Shown here one piece after another: positions 12,650-23,736 of a stretch of DNA of 64,000 nucleotides. The notes below the pieces were generated by a model. The model did no database searches and was not told the origin of the DNA. It worked only from the letters and a program-made list of their open reading frames with translations. Origin of the DNA: Xiphydria camelus (lineage: Eukaryota > Arthropoda > Insecta > Hymenoptera > Xiphydriidae). How positions within the stretch are numbered: the stretch's first letter is position 1; every line of letters starts with the position of its first letter. The stretch is from contig OY783195.1 of NCBI GenBank assembly GCA_963678675.1, positions 10,607,277 to 10,671,276 on the forward strand. The letters are read 5' to 3'. The position numbers were made by a program, and so were the translations under genes.

Positions 12650-14340
12650 AAAAATTCTATTTTAGTTACTTATAGGGAAAACTTTTCTTGTCAACATTTC
12701 AACTTATCTCATTTCTTATTTATGAAGTACATATTTTTGCAAACAATGAATTCAATTTAATCACAGTTAAGCTGAAAAATGTGGAAAGCATAACACCACA
12801 ATATTTGTTTCCTATTAGGATATAATTACCTAACCAAATTTTTGAAGTGGAACTTCTTTGCGGAGGGTACTGAATGCGCGCCCGAGGAGACGAAAATCGT
12901 AACGAAACCCACACACTCCACCGCTCTCGACCGTGTCTCACTCATACAGCGCTCTCGACCCTGTCCCAATACACCGCTGTCGACTCTGCCCCATTCCGTC
13001 GCCCGCGACCGTGCGTACGTTAAAGCCATGTGTTGACTTTGCGAGGCTGGCTCGCGAAACCGCCGAGCGAAGCGTGCCACGTGTTGGATCGCTTTGCCTA
13101 GTGAAGCTGCCGCCGTTCGTTTGTCTACATATTCCGAGGCAAAAATGTCTTAAGGCTGCCTTGCGCGGCAGCCTCGCGAGCCAGTCTCGCAAAATAGGTG
13201 TTCCGTCGACAAGGGGACTTCTACGTCATTTCTTACCGCTCACTATTATCGCAACCTAAGTAACGCACTAATCTAGATCTAATCTGTACATCGATCGCAA
13301 CAGCGAGGCGGGCGGTATGTCTTGGTGAATGGGGGTTGCGAATGCGTTCGCAGTTCCACACCTTTCCCTCAAAACGACCTCGCAGTGTATCTAATTGTAA
13401 ACCACGGCTACATCACGGAATTACTGTATCTCTTTGAATCCAATATAATTACCAGTAATATTGTGAGTGCAGTGTTAAATCATTTCAACTAACCGATACG
13501 GTTTAAATCCACCACACCACATTTTCGGTCACTAGTCGTGTCACGCAGTAGTGCTTTCGGGATTTACGACCTCGAGGAGATCTACTCTTGATCGCACATG
13601 TTATAGTTATTAATTTGAAACTGAAGAATAAATGCAGCAAAAATCAATCGCGGTTTAGACTGTGCAGAGGGGGTCTGGTTTGTGTTGCTCGAGAGGGTTT
13701 CTTCGGGTAATGGAAGCTATTGTTCATATTACGAGGCGACGCAGTGTCGCACCTCCACTAAGAGGACTGTAGGCTCACCATAAATCTAGCGTTTAGGACC
13801 CTTTTTGAGCGTATCCTTGGGAGAAGCCAGACTAGAGGGCGCAGAGTTACTTGTGAGTTGTTTGTATTACGTTTGTCGCATTTTTAGTTTTCCGGATTTT
13901 ACCGCGTCGAGTGGCTGGCCATACGGAGCTCGTGTAGTCTGCGATCGCAGTCGCGACTTTTCTCGAGTAACCACCGTGCATACGTACATTCTTTCGCGCG
14001 CGCACGTGTGTGTGTATGTTAATTTATAATTATTATTGCAAAAAAGGCCACAGAACGGTCGAAATAGTACCTACAGTGATAGGCAACGTGTTAAATAAAC
14101 TTTCCATTTCGTAAACGTCAATTTACACTGAACATTCTTTCGCGTGTGTGTTATATTAAAATTATTATGGCAAAAACAGGAAAACAACGGGCAAAAGAGT
14201 TTCGTGAGAGGCAACGTGTAAAGAAAGTGATGATGAAGGTACTACCTAAAACTAGTACAGAACGAAATCGAGAATGGAGAGAAAGAATTAAATTCACACA
14301 ATCATACATTCATGGATCTGAGCATAGTTGAGGGTGAAAA
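12650..14340. other. Unclassified insertion inside the Harbinger transposase intron
   Basis: This part is richer in CpG than its surroundings. It holds four imperfect copies of a roughly 27-base unit (CACCGCTCTCGACCGTGTCT-like) at 12916-13015, then a long stretch with no homology I recognise. The segment around 13990-14030 is partly repeated at 14130-14175 (CATTCTTTCGCG..TTATTATT). It could be a remnant of an LTR element or leader sequence, but no paired LTRs are visible. Confidence 0.35.
14167..14331 (+). CDS. Small basic open reading frame
   Basis: A 54-codon frame starting MAKTGKQRAKEFRERQR is rich in Lys, Arg and Glu. It resembles the short charged N-termini seen in several arthropod transposon proteins. 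The start is chosen for its ATTATTATGG context. It ends just before an inverted repeat and lies within the intron of the Harbinger transposase on the opposite strand. Function unknown; it may be the first piece of a truncated transposon gene. Confidence 0.3.
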   Translation: MAKTGKQRAKEFRERQRVKKVMMKVLPKTSTERNREWRERIKFTQSYIHGSEHS

Positions 14341-14568
14341 AAAAACAACAAAACGTGTTGCCGCCACACGCGGAAGAAGTGAAACTTCGATACCAGTTTC
14401 TCTGAATATGATTCCGGTGGTATTAGTTTCAATTGGCTCTACGAAGAAGCATAGTAAAAGACTTGTATAGAGCCAATTGAAACTAATACCACCGGAATCA
14501 AATTCAGAGAAACTGGTATCGAAGTTTCACTTCTTCCGCGTGTAGCGGCCACACGTTTTGTTGTTTTG
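14341..14568. repeat. Near-perfect inverted repeat at the intron donor
   Basis: Arms of about 100 bases (14341-14441 and 14468-14568) are almost exact complements separated by a loop of about 26 bases. They share the block AGAAACTGGTATCGAAGTTT. The right arm ends close to the transposase donor site at 14583-14584. Transcripts across it would form a long hairpin. Confidence 0.85.
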
Positions 14569-16045
14569 TCCTCTGTGAACTTACCAAGAAGCCAACACTC
14601 CGCTCCTGCTCTATAAAGCTGCTCCATCTGAGGACGGATAGCTGAATTGGCCCATATAAATGAATCTTGCGAGGAGCCTGGATACCGTGCCAGAACATTT
14701 AAAACTTTGTAATTTGATGTAGCCACCTACAAAATGGAACAGTGTAAAGCCACATAAAGAAAGTCTCTGTTAGGTCTAATAAATCTAAAAAATAATTGCT
14801 CAATTTAAGAAAAAAACACCTTAGTATGGGCGCTAAAGCATAATTTTTCCTCATTTTGAGGCCATATAGTGCCCAAGCTAATTGACTTTATAATAAGGTA
14901 CGTTTACTTCTACCAATATATTATTTCGGTCTAAGAAACATATGACAATATTCTATGAAGACCTTTAAGAGACACCCTGTAAATTTGAAAATAGCATGAG
15001 AGTTGTTCAACACTTACTATTTACACATTTAAGGAATGAAATTGCTTCCTATTCACAAATACTTCCTCATTCATTACAGGAGCAATGATACGGATGTGGG
15101 TACCATCTATATAACCCAATACATCAGGTATCGGGCAGCGCCCAAAGTGCCTTTAAAAAAACAAAAGTATAAAAAACTTCGTGCACACTGAAAACAATCA
15201 TAAATTCAAATACATACATTCTAATAATTGCCCTCCTCTCGGCTTTATTGGTAGGTAATCGTATATTGGCAACCAGTATTTCAGGGCGATTTAGGGCACC
15301 CACTACTTCCTCTAGGCATCTGCCCACAGCAGACTGACTTAGTCCTAAAGTAAACTCACAGCCTACAGCTTTCTAGAATGAGCCTTGCCCGAAGAAATTC
15401 AGAGCACATAATACCTAAGAAAAAAGTAGGATAATTATTAGGACAATTGTTTCCAATTTAATGAAATCTAGGGTGTATACCTACAACCTTATGTTGTACC
15501 GGCACTCCCGTACTTCTCTCAAGCTCATGCAAGAATGGTCGAAGCTCTTCAATGAGCGCACGAACCAGATCTTTTGACAATCTATATCTGCCCGTAAAAA
15601 TAATATCGGGTAATGTGAAAGGGTTAGAGGCATCCCTAAGGTGTCTCATGTTAACCCTGTTATTACGGATTTGCTCCCGTCTTCTTTGTTTCCTTCTGTG
15701 CCTTAGAATATATCTATTGCGTAGCACTTCAATAATATCCATGACTGCAAAGCAAATTCACTTTTCACTTAAAACACTAATTAATACTCAAACACCATGA
15801 AAAACGTAATATAAATGACAAACACTGATTAAACATCCAATAGCACGCATCAACATAACCTCGAAAACTTTCATCGAAATCCATATCGACACCCACAGTG
15901 CTCTCGGTAACCGAATCGAGGCTTCGATTGAGTTACCGATCGGTCCGATGCTACAGAATAACTTTCGCGCTACCGAACCGAAAATGACGTCACAATCGAA
16001 AAATTCCTACCGAATTGAACTGTTCACCCGTTTACAGAATAAGGC

Positions 16046-16414
16046 CAGTGCAAAGTATGTGAAAGTAGCCGGTAATGTGGCAACAGCGTGCTCCGATTAG
16101 CACGGCGGCTCAGCACTCGCCATGCGACCACCTAAGGTCATAAGTTTCTAGCGAGCAACGAAGGGTTAAATTTACTTACCTTCAGATAGATAGCATTATT
16201 TGTTAGGAAAATAAACCAGGGGCCTAAATTAAATACAAAGCCCCCATATTCAAACCAGTTCTTTTACTCATTTTCGTGTCGATTTCTTGATAAATATCAT
16301 TTAAGCGAATAAATACAGTAATATCTTCGTTTGCCGAACTGCAAATTGAAATTGCAACACTCGGACCGGAAAGCATCTTCTTATGAAGAGAATAAGTTAC
16401 AGTTTATCTGCGCA
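16046..16414. other. AT-rich sequence right of the Harbinger relic
   Basis: No gene is visible. The sequence AACGAAGGGTTAA at about 16157-16169 matches the end of the piggyBac-like MITE at 51724-52296, but no opposite end was found nearby. Confidence 0.4.
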
Positions 16415-16850
16415 CCATGGTTTCCGACGTCCAGACCTTCTGCTTAATAGTTTTCGGGGTGTCCAGATTTTCTGCTCCATAATTTTCAATGTCCAGGTCT
16501 TTCGCCCCATAGTTTTCGATATTCAGGTTTTCCGCCCCACAGTTGTCGGTATCCAGGTCTTCCAATCCATAATTATCGGTGTCCAGGCCTTTCGCCCTAT
16601 AGTAAAAAACCTGAACAGTGAAAATTACGGAGCTTAAGACCGGGACAGCAAAAACTATGGAGCGGAAGACATGGACACCAAAAATCATGGAGCAGAATAC
16701 CTGGACACCGAAGCTACTATGGAACAGAAGACCTAAACACCAGAAACTATAGAGCAGGAGACCTGGACACCAAAACTACCATGGAGCAGAAGACCTGGAT
16801 ATTGAAAACTATGGAGCAGAAAACCTGGATATCAAAAATAGTATGGCGGA
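16415..16850. repeat. Head-to-head minisatellite (inverted array)
   Basis: Imperfect 30-36 base units run through this region. In 16425-16600 they read approximately GTCCAGGTCTTTCGCCCCAT. From about 16610 to 16850 the same unit runs in the opposite orientation, as GGAGCAGAAGACCTGGACAC. The junction near 16600 makes the whole array a large imperfect palindrome. Open frames through it are a by-product of the repeat length. Confidence 0.85.
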
Positions 16851-16859
16851 AAAATGGTT

Positions 16860-18520
16860 TTCGTGAAAGTAGTCATCACCGTGTACATACACAAAATTAA
16901 ATTTTTATTTCAAATACTTGACACGCTCTAGACGAGAATATTTTTGGAAAAGGCAACGCTTGACTCGAACTCGGAGTGGGACTACTTTCGAACATGCAAC
17001 TTAAATTTTCGATGGCTTACTGTACTCGTATTGATAACTACATTACTTTTGTACTATAATAAATAACAGTTACAAGTCAAAACTGAAAGATGCACGCCGC
17101 TCTTCAAACCGGAAGTTAATATTAAATAATTATTAGATACATTTTGTGCGCTAAGTCAAACAATACAACTTTTGTTTAAGAAGATTTGCAGAAATAATGC
17201 TCATTTAGGAGATATATACTACTGTCCACCATGGCTGGGACACCTTGTATATAAATGACTATTTATCTATAACGATATTTCATATTGTGATTAAATTTCG
17301 TATTCTTCCTGAACGGATACTCAGAAAAAGTTGCTCGATGGTCTTGATCCAACATCTTGATACTGGGCTAACATCTTTGTCAGCACTGATTTGTCTGAAG
17401 AAAGCAGTACATCAAAATGATAATTACGAATCAGACCCTAACAGCAGTACCAGTTCGATAGTAGATGGTACTCAAATAGAATTATTAAAATTCATTCAAC
17501 ATTAATAAAACTAAATAACAGATGTCCAAAGATCGGATTGCAACCTCAATATCCAACCAGACACTAATCCGGAAGAACAAAGGGTGACGAAAATTATTAT
17601 AAGCATGTAATAATCAGTTTTATTAAAATAATTCTACCCATAAGTAGTCAATATTGAGATATTTACACATACTTTTAAGCGTACCTACCCTTCACGAATA
17701 TTTGCTATAAATTTTTAAAATATTGCACAATATATACCTACTTTATTCAACATAAATATATATAAGTATTTATTTACCACAACTGAAAGCACAGAATACT
17801 ATTTCAAGGGGATTTCAAATATATCTAATGTAAAATATTTCATTCACTATAAGTATAATGGAATTTGTTAAAAACCGACCCTCAAGGGACTGGCGTAATA
17901 ACCGATAGTTGCTGTAATCGATAGTGTTATACATAGTATGGAATTCACTTAAAGCTTTCAGATTATGTCGTTATGTCCGAAAAATCGTAGTAACCGGTGT
18001 CGTTGTAAAGAATTTTCACTGTAGGTATATACGTAGGTACATTAAAATTCTAAGACGACTTGAATGCGCTTTTTATCTGCATTCTTATTTGACAGAAAGT
18101 TACTGAATGCATTCTGAAGAAATTAATTATTTATGATAAGTAAGTATTTGTTCGAATTAAATAATAATTGACTGCATTCTAATGTAGTGTGGTCAAATAA
18201 GTAGTTATTTACATAAATCGCGCTCTAGCATATTTTTTTGTGTATCCTATACTAAATTTTCCCGTGACCCGTCGATGGAAGTAGGAGCAGGAAATAATTA
18301 TGCGATCGCATTATAGATCAAAACGAATGCACATCTCCAAAGATCAGTTAACCCTCGATTCAGTAATACCTTTCTGTTCACTTCACAGAAGTGTGGATCT
18401 GCAATGGGACCGTACCAACTATAATTCCCCTTACTGCAGAGAATTAGAGTTATGACAAGAAAGTAGGGGATGGCGAAATAATAGAAATCCTACTGTACTA
18501 CCGCTCAGCGTGTCTCCGAT
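16860..18520. other. AT-rich non-coding stretch
   Basis: Only short frames are present and none resembles a known protein. No RNA gene was seen. Confidence 0.5.
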
Positions 18521-18530
18521 ATACGAAGAT

Positions 18531-18704
18531 AGTACGAGGATGGGGTAGCTCGAAAACGTGTGAGTACGAGTGAGAACACGGTGCCGGCATAAAAGCCTCT
18601 GCTCGAACTTGTCCAAAAAATTGTGTGCAACAGAGAGGCTCTTATGCCGTCACCGTGTATTCTCATTCGCACTCACGCGTTCCCTATGTACCCCATTCTC
18701 GTAC
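18531..18704. mobile_element. Foldback MITE
   Basis: Arms 18531-18600 and 18631-18704 are inverted copies with a few differences. They share GTACGAG at the outer end, GTGAGTACGAGTGAGAA-like sequence in the middle and GCATAA(A)AGCCTCTG at the inner end. The loop is about 30 bases. It is non-coding. Confidence 0.75.
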
Positions 18705-18903
18705 TGTCCCTGTATGTAGTCGACTCTGGATCAACAATTAGCAACTTAATATATCCAATATTTACGCAAACGTCGTGCTAATATATTGACTTAGTTTTAT
18801 TATCAGTATTAGAATGGCAAGATGAATCCACTGCATTTAACCGTGCATAATGCAACGCTTGAATTAATAACGATTAAAGCTTTCAACTACTAATACAGTA
18901 CAA

Positions 18904-19520
18904 CCTACAAATAACGGAACTCCAGATAATGACTCCCCCCCCCCCCTCTCTTCACACTCACCCTACTCAGAGGCGCAACCCAGCGCGCTGCAGTTTAGCC
19001 AACCACCTACAGATAACAGTCAGTTTACGATTTCGTACATATTTAAGCATCTCACTTTGACAAGATATGAATCAAAGAAACTGCAAATTTTACAGTGACT
19101 TATTTTTGCATATTTATATTAATGTAACCTGAAAAAAAACGTCTTCATTATTGACTCCCATTTAAGTTGAATGATGGTTGTAATTTATAAGCAAAGTATA
19201 TGATATAAAATATTAAATGATGCAACAATATTTATACAAATTCTTTTTCTAAATATCAGCGTATTTTCTTAACAAAATTTGTAACAATGCAAGGATTCTC
19301 AAATAGAAGATGCACATTACATGGATATAGAAGACGTATTGGCAGTATATACGTGCACGCCAACCTGTGGCTAACAATAAGCCACTTCTGTTATCTGTAG
19401 GTAGCAACACATACGCAACACATACGCGTGACGCTCAGGTCCAAACGAGAAAGTGGGGGACCCTGATTTCCCTCCATTTCTTTTATCATACTTTTGCCCC
19501 TAGGCTTTCGTTATCTGTAG
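18904..19520. mobile_element. Two nested terminal-repeat pairs around CTACAGATAACAG
   Basis: ACCTACAGATAACAG near 19003-19017 faces CTGTTATCTGTAGGT near 19387-19402. Outside this, CTACAAATAACGG at 18906 faces CGTTATCTGTAG near 19508. This suggests a roughly 400-base MITE inside, or next to, a related one of about 600 bases. A poly-C run lies at about 18937-18948. There is no coding capacity. Confidence 0.5.
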
Positions 19521-19716
19521 CACCGAACATAGTAGGTTATACTGTATTATGCTTCTTCCGGGCGACTGATACCTGTTATATCGATAAGCTTATTTTCTTG
19601 AATATATTATTCTGATGGCGGTAACGGTACCGTCATTTATAACTTCCATAACTTCGAAATATTAATGTAAATGGTTAGGTATTCTATTATATCTTGAGAA
19701 AAAAAATTGCTTCATC

Positions 19717-19890
19717 GAAATAAACGTGTTTTGAGATAGTCGTAAGAGCACATTTATTAGATTCAAATGAATACTGATACGATCCAAACAATATTTAATT
19801 AAGCCATTAATATTTATACACGTTCAATTGATATTTATTCTAATTGAATAAATGTGCTTTTAGGTCTATTTGAAAACACGATTATTTCGA
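19717..19890. repeat. Inverted repeat downstream of the lysozyme-like gene
   Basis: Arms of about 55 bases (19717-19772 and 19835-19890) share CGAAATAA, CGTGTTTT and AGCACATTTATT. The right arm lies just past the stop codon of the minus-strand gene. A possible AATAAA polyadenylation signal for that gene (complement at 19834-19839) falls at the arm's edge, so this repeat may supply its 3' end. Confidence 0.65.
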
Positions 19891-19920
19891 TCAAGCATGT
19901 TTTTTTCTCAGTGTAAGAAA

Positions 19921-20370
19921 TCAGTTGAAACATCCCGCAACAAATCTCTCCGCGCGATGTCCTTTGCATATGCTGTAAGAAGACCACGCTTTAAATCCGT
20001 CAGCCGTCCGAGAACCTCTGGATTTCTCGAATATGATTTTCGCACACTTCATATCGTCACGAATATCTTCGTCTCGCAACAGTTCGCAACTCATATCGCA
20101 CGCTCTACCGCGTCTATGTCGACCGCACCAATAGCGATCGCTCAATTGAAATATGCCATGGAACCAACTCCAGTTGCCACTGTGATTTCCGAATGCGGAA
20201 GTATCAAACTTCGATTCGTAGTATGCTATGCACACCCAAATTGGTACATGTTCTTTGATCACTTCCGGCATGTTATTTAATTCCTTCGCGAGCTCGCAGC
20301 GTTCATAGACTTTGGCGACGATGCACTGCGATGTAATAAGTACCAAAAATAGAAAGGTTATTTTCTCCAT
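19921..20370 (-). CDS. C-type lysozyme-like secreted protein lacking the catalytic Asp
   Basis: A single uninterrupted frame encodes about 149 residues if translation starts at MEKITFLFLVL; an in-frame ATG lies eight codons upstream (20394) but gives a less typical signal peptide. Residues 1-19 form a hydrophobic signal ending CIVA. The mature protein begins KVYERCELAKEL, a lysozyme C hallmark, and is of normal length. All eight conserved cysteines are present (6, 28, then RYWC, RAC, DMSC, MKC, SIC and AGC). The catalytic Glu is kept (WVCIAYYESKF, mature Glu33). The second catalytic residue, Asp in the usual D-Y/W-G motif, is replaced: the sequence reads SWFHGIFQ, placing Phe51 there. Muramidase activity is therefore doubtful; binding or other secreted roles are possible. 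No introns are seen. Confidence 0.9.
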   Translation of the reverse strand: MEKITFLFLVLITSQCIVAKVYERCELAKELNNMPEVIKEHVPIWVCIAYYESKFDTSAFGNHSGNWSWFHGIFQLSDRYWCGRHRRGRACDMSCELLRDEDIRDDMKCAKIIFEKSRGSRTADGFKAWSSYSICKGHRAERFVAGCFN

Positions 20371-20399
20371 TGCACTTTTTAGATAAAATGTCACAGCTG

Positions 20400-21630
20400 A
20401 TCGCTAAAATGCGTTTTCCAATTGTATATTTGTTGGCATATTTATTTGTCGACGCCAATGGAAGCGTTATTGTTAAACTCGTTTACTCTTGCATAACATT
20501 CGATTTTATTTTATGTCAATTGCACAACTTGTAAGATTTTCGTCCTTTTTGGTAACCGAGCACGATAATGCCAGCAAAATTGAAAACACGAACACTTCTT
20601 AGGACTCACTGAAGATAATCGTCCGAATTGCTACTAACTCGCAGGCGGAATGACTTATATTCCTCGCAGAAACGAAGCGTGAGAGCAGCGAGATGAAGGT
20701 GGGATCCATAGAGAATGGCTGCCTGGTCAGACGCACGTGTTCTCAACGATCAGAAACGAGATTCCTCGCTAGTTAACGGAGAGTACATCGACTAATAAGT
20801 TACGTATGCCAATAATACATGCGTACCGTCATAAGATTCATAATTTACATTTTTGCCGACGAGAAATTGAATAAACAGTGATTAGTGAATGGGAAGACTT
20901 CCACCGAACGTTTTAAGGTCAGCTACTTTCTAAAGTTAGGTATTTATAGTCGCGAATAGTATAAATAAATATCTCTCGAAAAAGTATAAATCCGACATTT
21001 TTCATTAGTGTATCGACTCGGAAGCAACATACCAGATTCTGCGTTGAATATTGCCGTTGGCAAGGTCTACCACTTTTACTACTGCCATGGTCATTATACG
21101 ACCCATATAAGTAATGCAATATAATGCCTGTTATTCTATCATTTATATTGTACTATCGCTCCGATCATTTCGTTAAGAACTCACTTCTGATAAGGTTATT
21201 TAAGGCTATTCTCATAAGACACTAATCGGGTCCTGATTAGATTGCATTAATTAATGATGATACCTGATCAGAGTCTTGTGAAACTTAACGATTCACTTTT
21301 GATCAGAGACCTTATTATAATAAATAGAATAGTATATGTATATGTTATATTAGGTACTATAGTCAAGTTTGAAATATGTAGGCCTGGTTTCGTCTTACGA
21401 AGACCTTATCACAATATTCCATTTAAAAGAAAAAAGTTTACCTGGATAAAAAAGGATCTTACCTTAATAAATTGGAGTTTATAATGGTACTGGTCCGAAG
21501 TTCTAGCTATAAGAAGAGGAACTAGGTTAGAAAATCTTCCATTATACCTCGAAAGTCTTATAAATCCTACCTAACCAGGATCTGTACAAATTGTTTTCAG
21601 GAATTTTCCTGAAAATAGTCGGGAAGCTTA
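20400..21630. other. Upstream region of the lysozyme-like gene and AT-rich spacer
   Basis: Immediately upstream of the minus-strand gene the sequence is AT-rich, with AATAAATATG-like elements but no clear TATA box and initiator pair. The rest shows no recognised gene. Confidence 0.4.
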
Positions 21631-21639
21631 TAACCCGAA

Positions 21640-21805
21640 AGAATCGGGAATTTTCCCAACCAGTATATAAGAAAAAATGCCAGGCGCATACGGAAAAATT
21701 CCTAGCAAATTAGGGAATTTTCCCAACTGCATCCGTAGGGAAAATTGCCAGTCGCATTCGAAAATATTCCTAGCGAGTTGAAGAATTTTTTCTCACTCAT
21801 GCCCA
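21640..21805. repeat. Imperfect tandem repeat
   Basis: Two to three degenerate copies of a segment containing GCCAGxCGCAT, then AAAxATTCCTAGCxA, follow each other with a spacing of about 70-90 bases. It is non-coding. Confidence 0.5.
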
Positions 21806-22181
21806 TTTCAAGGCATTTCCAGCCTATTTTTATACCGTAAGATGGCGTTTTTTCCGCGTGACACCGACCGGGAGTCCGCAGGCCGTCAATCAACAATGCC
21901 TGCACCATACATTATTTCTTCAGCTTCTTCGAAGGCTTCATTTTCTTCCGATCTAGCATTCCTGAGAGCTGTCTTGTTTTCTTTGGAACTTTCAGTATTG
22001 CGACGATTAGCCCGTGTAATGCGCGCAGCGTCTTGTCGTTTCGCGAAATCTGCTGCTACTTTGCCAATTTTTGGGCATGTTCTCGAACCTTCCAGAGCAA
22101 ATCACAGTTTCTGCCGTATTTCTACATAATTATATTTTTATGGATAAACGCCCTTCTAAAAAGTCCAGTTTGGTTTTCGTA

Positions 22182-22662
22182 CGCCTACCTGTTCTCGAGA
22201 TATGAGACACGAAAGATAAGTTTTGGTCAAAAAATACTACATCTGTTTTAACGCTATTATCTCGTTCTCTATGACTCACACAAAAATGAAACAAGTTATT
22301 CCTGTTAGACCATGAAATTATCTAACTAAATGGCCCCATACACTTTCCAGATACACATTACCGTTTTCGAGATACGATGCTGCGAAGTTTGTGGAAGCAT
22401 TAATTTCCACATCACCTTTGAGGTAGAATGCGTGGCGCGTTTTTTTTATATGGTTTCCCTAGTAGGTTTCTTTTCCCTTTTCCCGTCTTACTCGGCCTAT
22501 AACTCGGTTGAGACTGAATATAGTCAAATAAAAACCCGAAATTATTCTTGAAACAATTGAGTAACGGTCGGCGAGACCGTTCCGGGAAATAGGGACCTGA
22601 GAATTTGGCTATTTTTGCATTTTTCCTCATATTCAGCTACATATCTCGAGAACGGTTAGGCG
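22182..22662. mobile_element. Putative 480-base MITE
   Basis: CGCCTACCTGTTCTCGAGAT at 22182-22201 faces ATCTCGAGAACGGTTAGGCG at 22643-22662, a terminal inverted repeat with two mismatches. The inside is non-coding and has further CTCGAGA or GAGATACG motifs. No target duplication could be fixed. Confidence 0.5.
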
Positions 22663-22669
22663 TATTTAC

Positions 22670-23150
22670 GTCAAATATATTTTTTTAGGTATTAAAAATT
22701 GAGATCTTCAACTTTTGTAATAGGTATTTTTCACGTTGGAGCGATAGGAAGCGAGATAACAAAATCCGCGACCTTTGACCTCTTATATGTCACGAAGCTC
22801 CAGTGCGTCGGTGGCGTAACTTTCAGGCATATATTGGTACATCATAATAAGCAGTTTAAAATAAAAAAATTTCGGTGAGCTCGATTTTTAGAAGATTGCA
22901 TGATTTTCAAGCTAAATGTCCTGGACTAATGGTTGTATCGCTCAAAAACCGCTAGCTTAGCGTATACGCGATTGCTCGAGAATACGATAGTACCATTGTC
23001 AGTCGAGGAGAGCTTTACGTAAGATGCACTGCAAGAAAGTGCAACGTCAACGTTCTTGTTCGCCAAATGAAAGAGTTTTAATTTTCTACAATTTCCTTGG
23101 TTGGGAAGAATTGTCATCTTTAATCAAGTATATTAAAAGTTAATTTTTCG
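22670..23150. other. Non-coding stretch
   Basis: Nothing recognisable as a gene or repeat was seen. Confidence 0.4.
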
Positions 23151-23152
23151 AA

Positions 23153-23320
23153 AGAAAGAAATAGATAGACAGGCAGAGAGAGAGGGGGAAGGAGTGTGAG
23201 ATGAGGGGGAGGAGGGGGAGGAGGGAAAGAAGGAGAAGGAGGAAGAAGGGAGAGAAAAAGGGGGTGCGAAGGAGGAAAAAGAAGGGGGATGTGAAGGGGG
23301 AAAGAGAGAGTGTGTTTAGT
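23153..23320. repeat. Homopurine tract
   Basis: About 170 bases on the plus strand are almost entirely A and G, with many GGGGGA or GGAGG runs and only scattered pyrimidines. Such strand-biased DNA can form triplex or G-quadruplex structures. Minus-strand frames through it are Pro/Leu/Ser low-complexity and not believable genes. Confidence 0.85.
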
Positions 23321-23736
23321 AGGACTCTAGAGCACATTAAGAACACATTAAAGTAGTATGGTCACGAATCGATTTCCAAGATTTAAATATGAAATAATTA
23401 TATATGCAAGCTAATATCAATAGAAACCTCCTGGTGCAATTTGGAGTAGATTGGCCGTTTAGTATGTCTGATAAAAATTAATTACCGAGTAGGAAATAAC
23501 CCAGAGTCTTATGGGCAAGACACATTTCTCGGGGTTTGTATGTAAAATCCAAGATTAAAATATAAAAATAATACCAAGAAACGGGGAAAAAAACGAAAAT
23601 TTAGAACCATTGATGAAAATTATTGACCGTTTGATACTTTAGTTATAACTAATTTCTCCTTCTCGGTGTTCGGAAATAGCGTGTCGAGTAGATGCGGCAT
23701 CGTCGCGTCAGTGGAGTGGGTTCAAGTGTGCATTTC

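Larger units (their letters stand above)
12295..15742 (-). pseudogene. PIF/Harbinger transposase, split by a swollen intron
   Basis: Five minus-strand exons can be read: 15742-15488, about 15414-15220, about 15150-15020, 14726-14585 and 12643-12295. Joins are good, for example CTTCTTG|GTAAGT to TTTTATAG|GAGACTC giving WLLGDSSYPEEPWLRVPF. The DDE nuclease keeps its first Asp (YIDGTHI) and second Asp (PGSSQDSFIW). The C-terminus has YSPEKAARIVNACVELHN. The region that should carry the catalytic Glu is deleted and followed by a stop. Further in-frame stops replace Gln codons in exon 2 (GQGSF*KAVG) and at the end of exon 3 (SLNV*I). The last intron, about 1.9 kb, contains foreign-looking sequence. 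This copy is dead. Confidence 0.85.
10198..16045. mobile_element. PIF/Harbinger DNA transposon relic with two genes
   Basis: The ends carry a 13-base inverted repeat, GCCTTATTCTGTA at 10198-10210 and its complement at 16033-16045. Inside are the two genes typical of PIF/Harbinger: a Myb/SANT-like DNA-binding partner on the plus strand and a transposase on the minus strand, transcribed towards each other. Both are broken. The left end abuts the truncated integrase region of a BEL/Pao element, suggesting insertion into it, although I cannot find the other half of that gene to the right. The usual 3-base target duplication is not evident. Additional insertions sit inside (11071-11204 and parts of 12650-14580). 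Confidence 0.8.

Noticed and set aside
16383..16688. Overlapping frames on both strands with repeated VQVFRP and ENLDTENYG motifs
   Set aside because: They are translations of the minisatellite, whose unit length is often a multiple of three.
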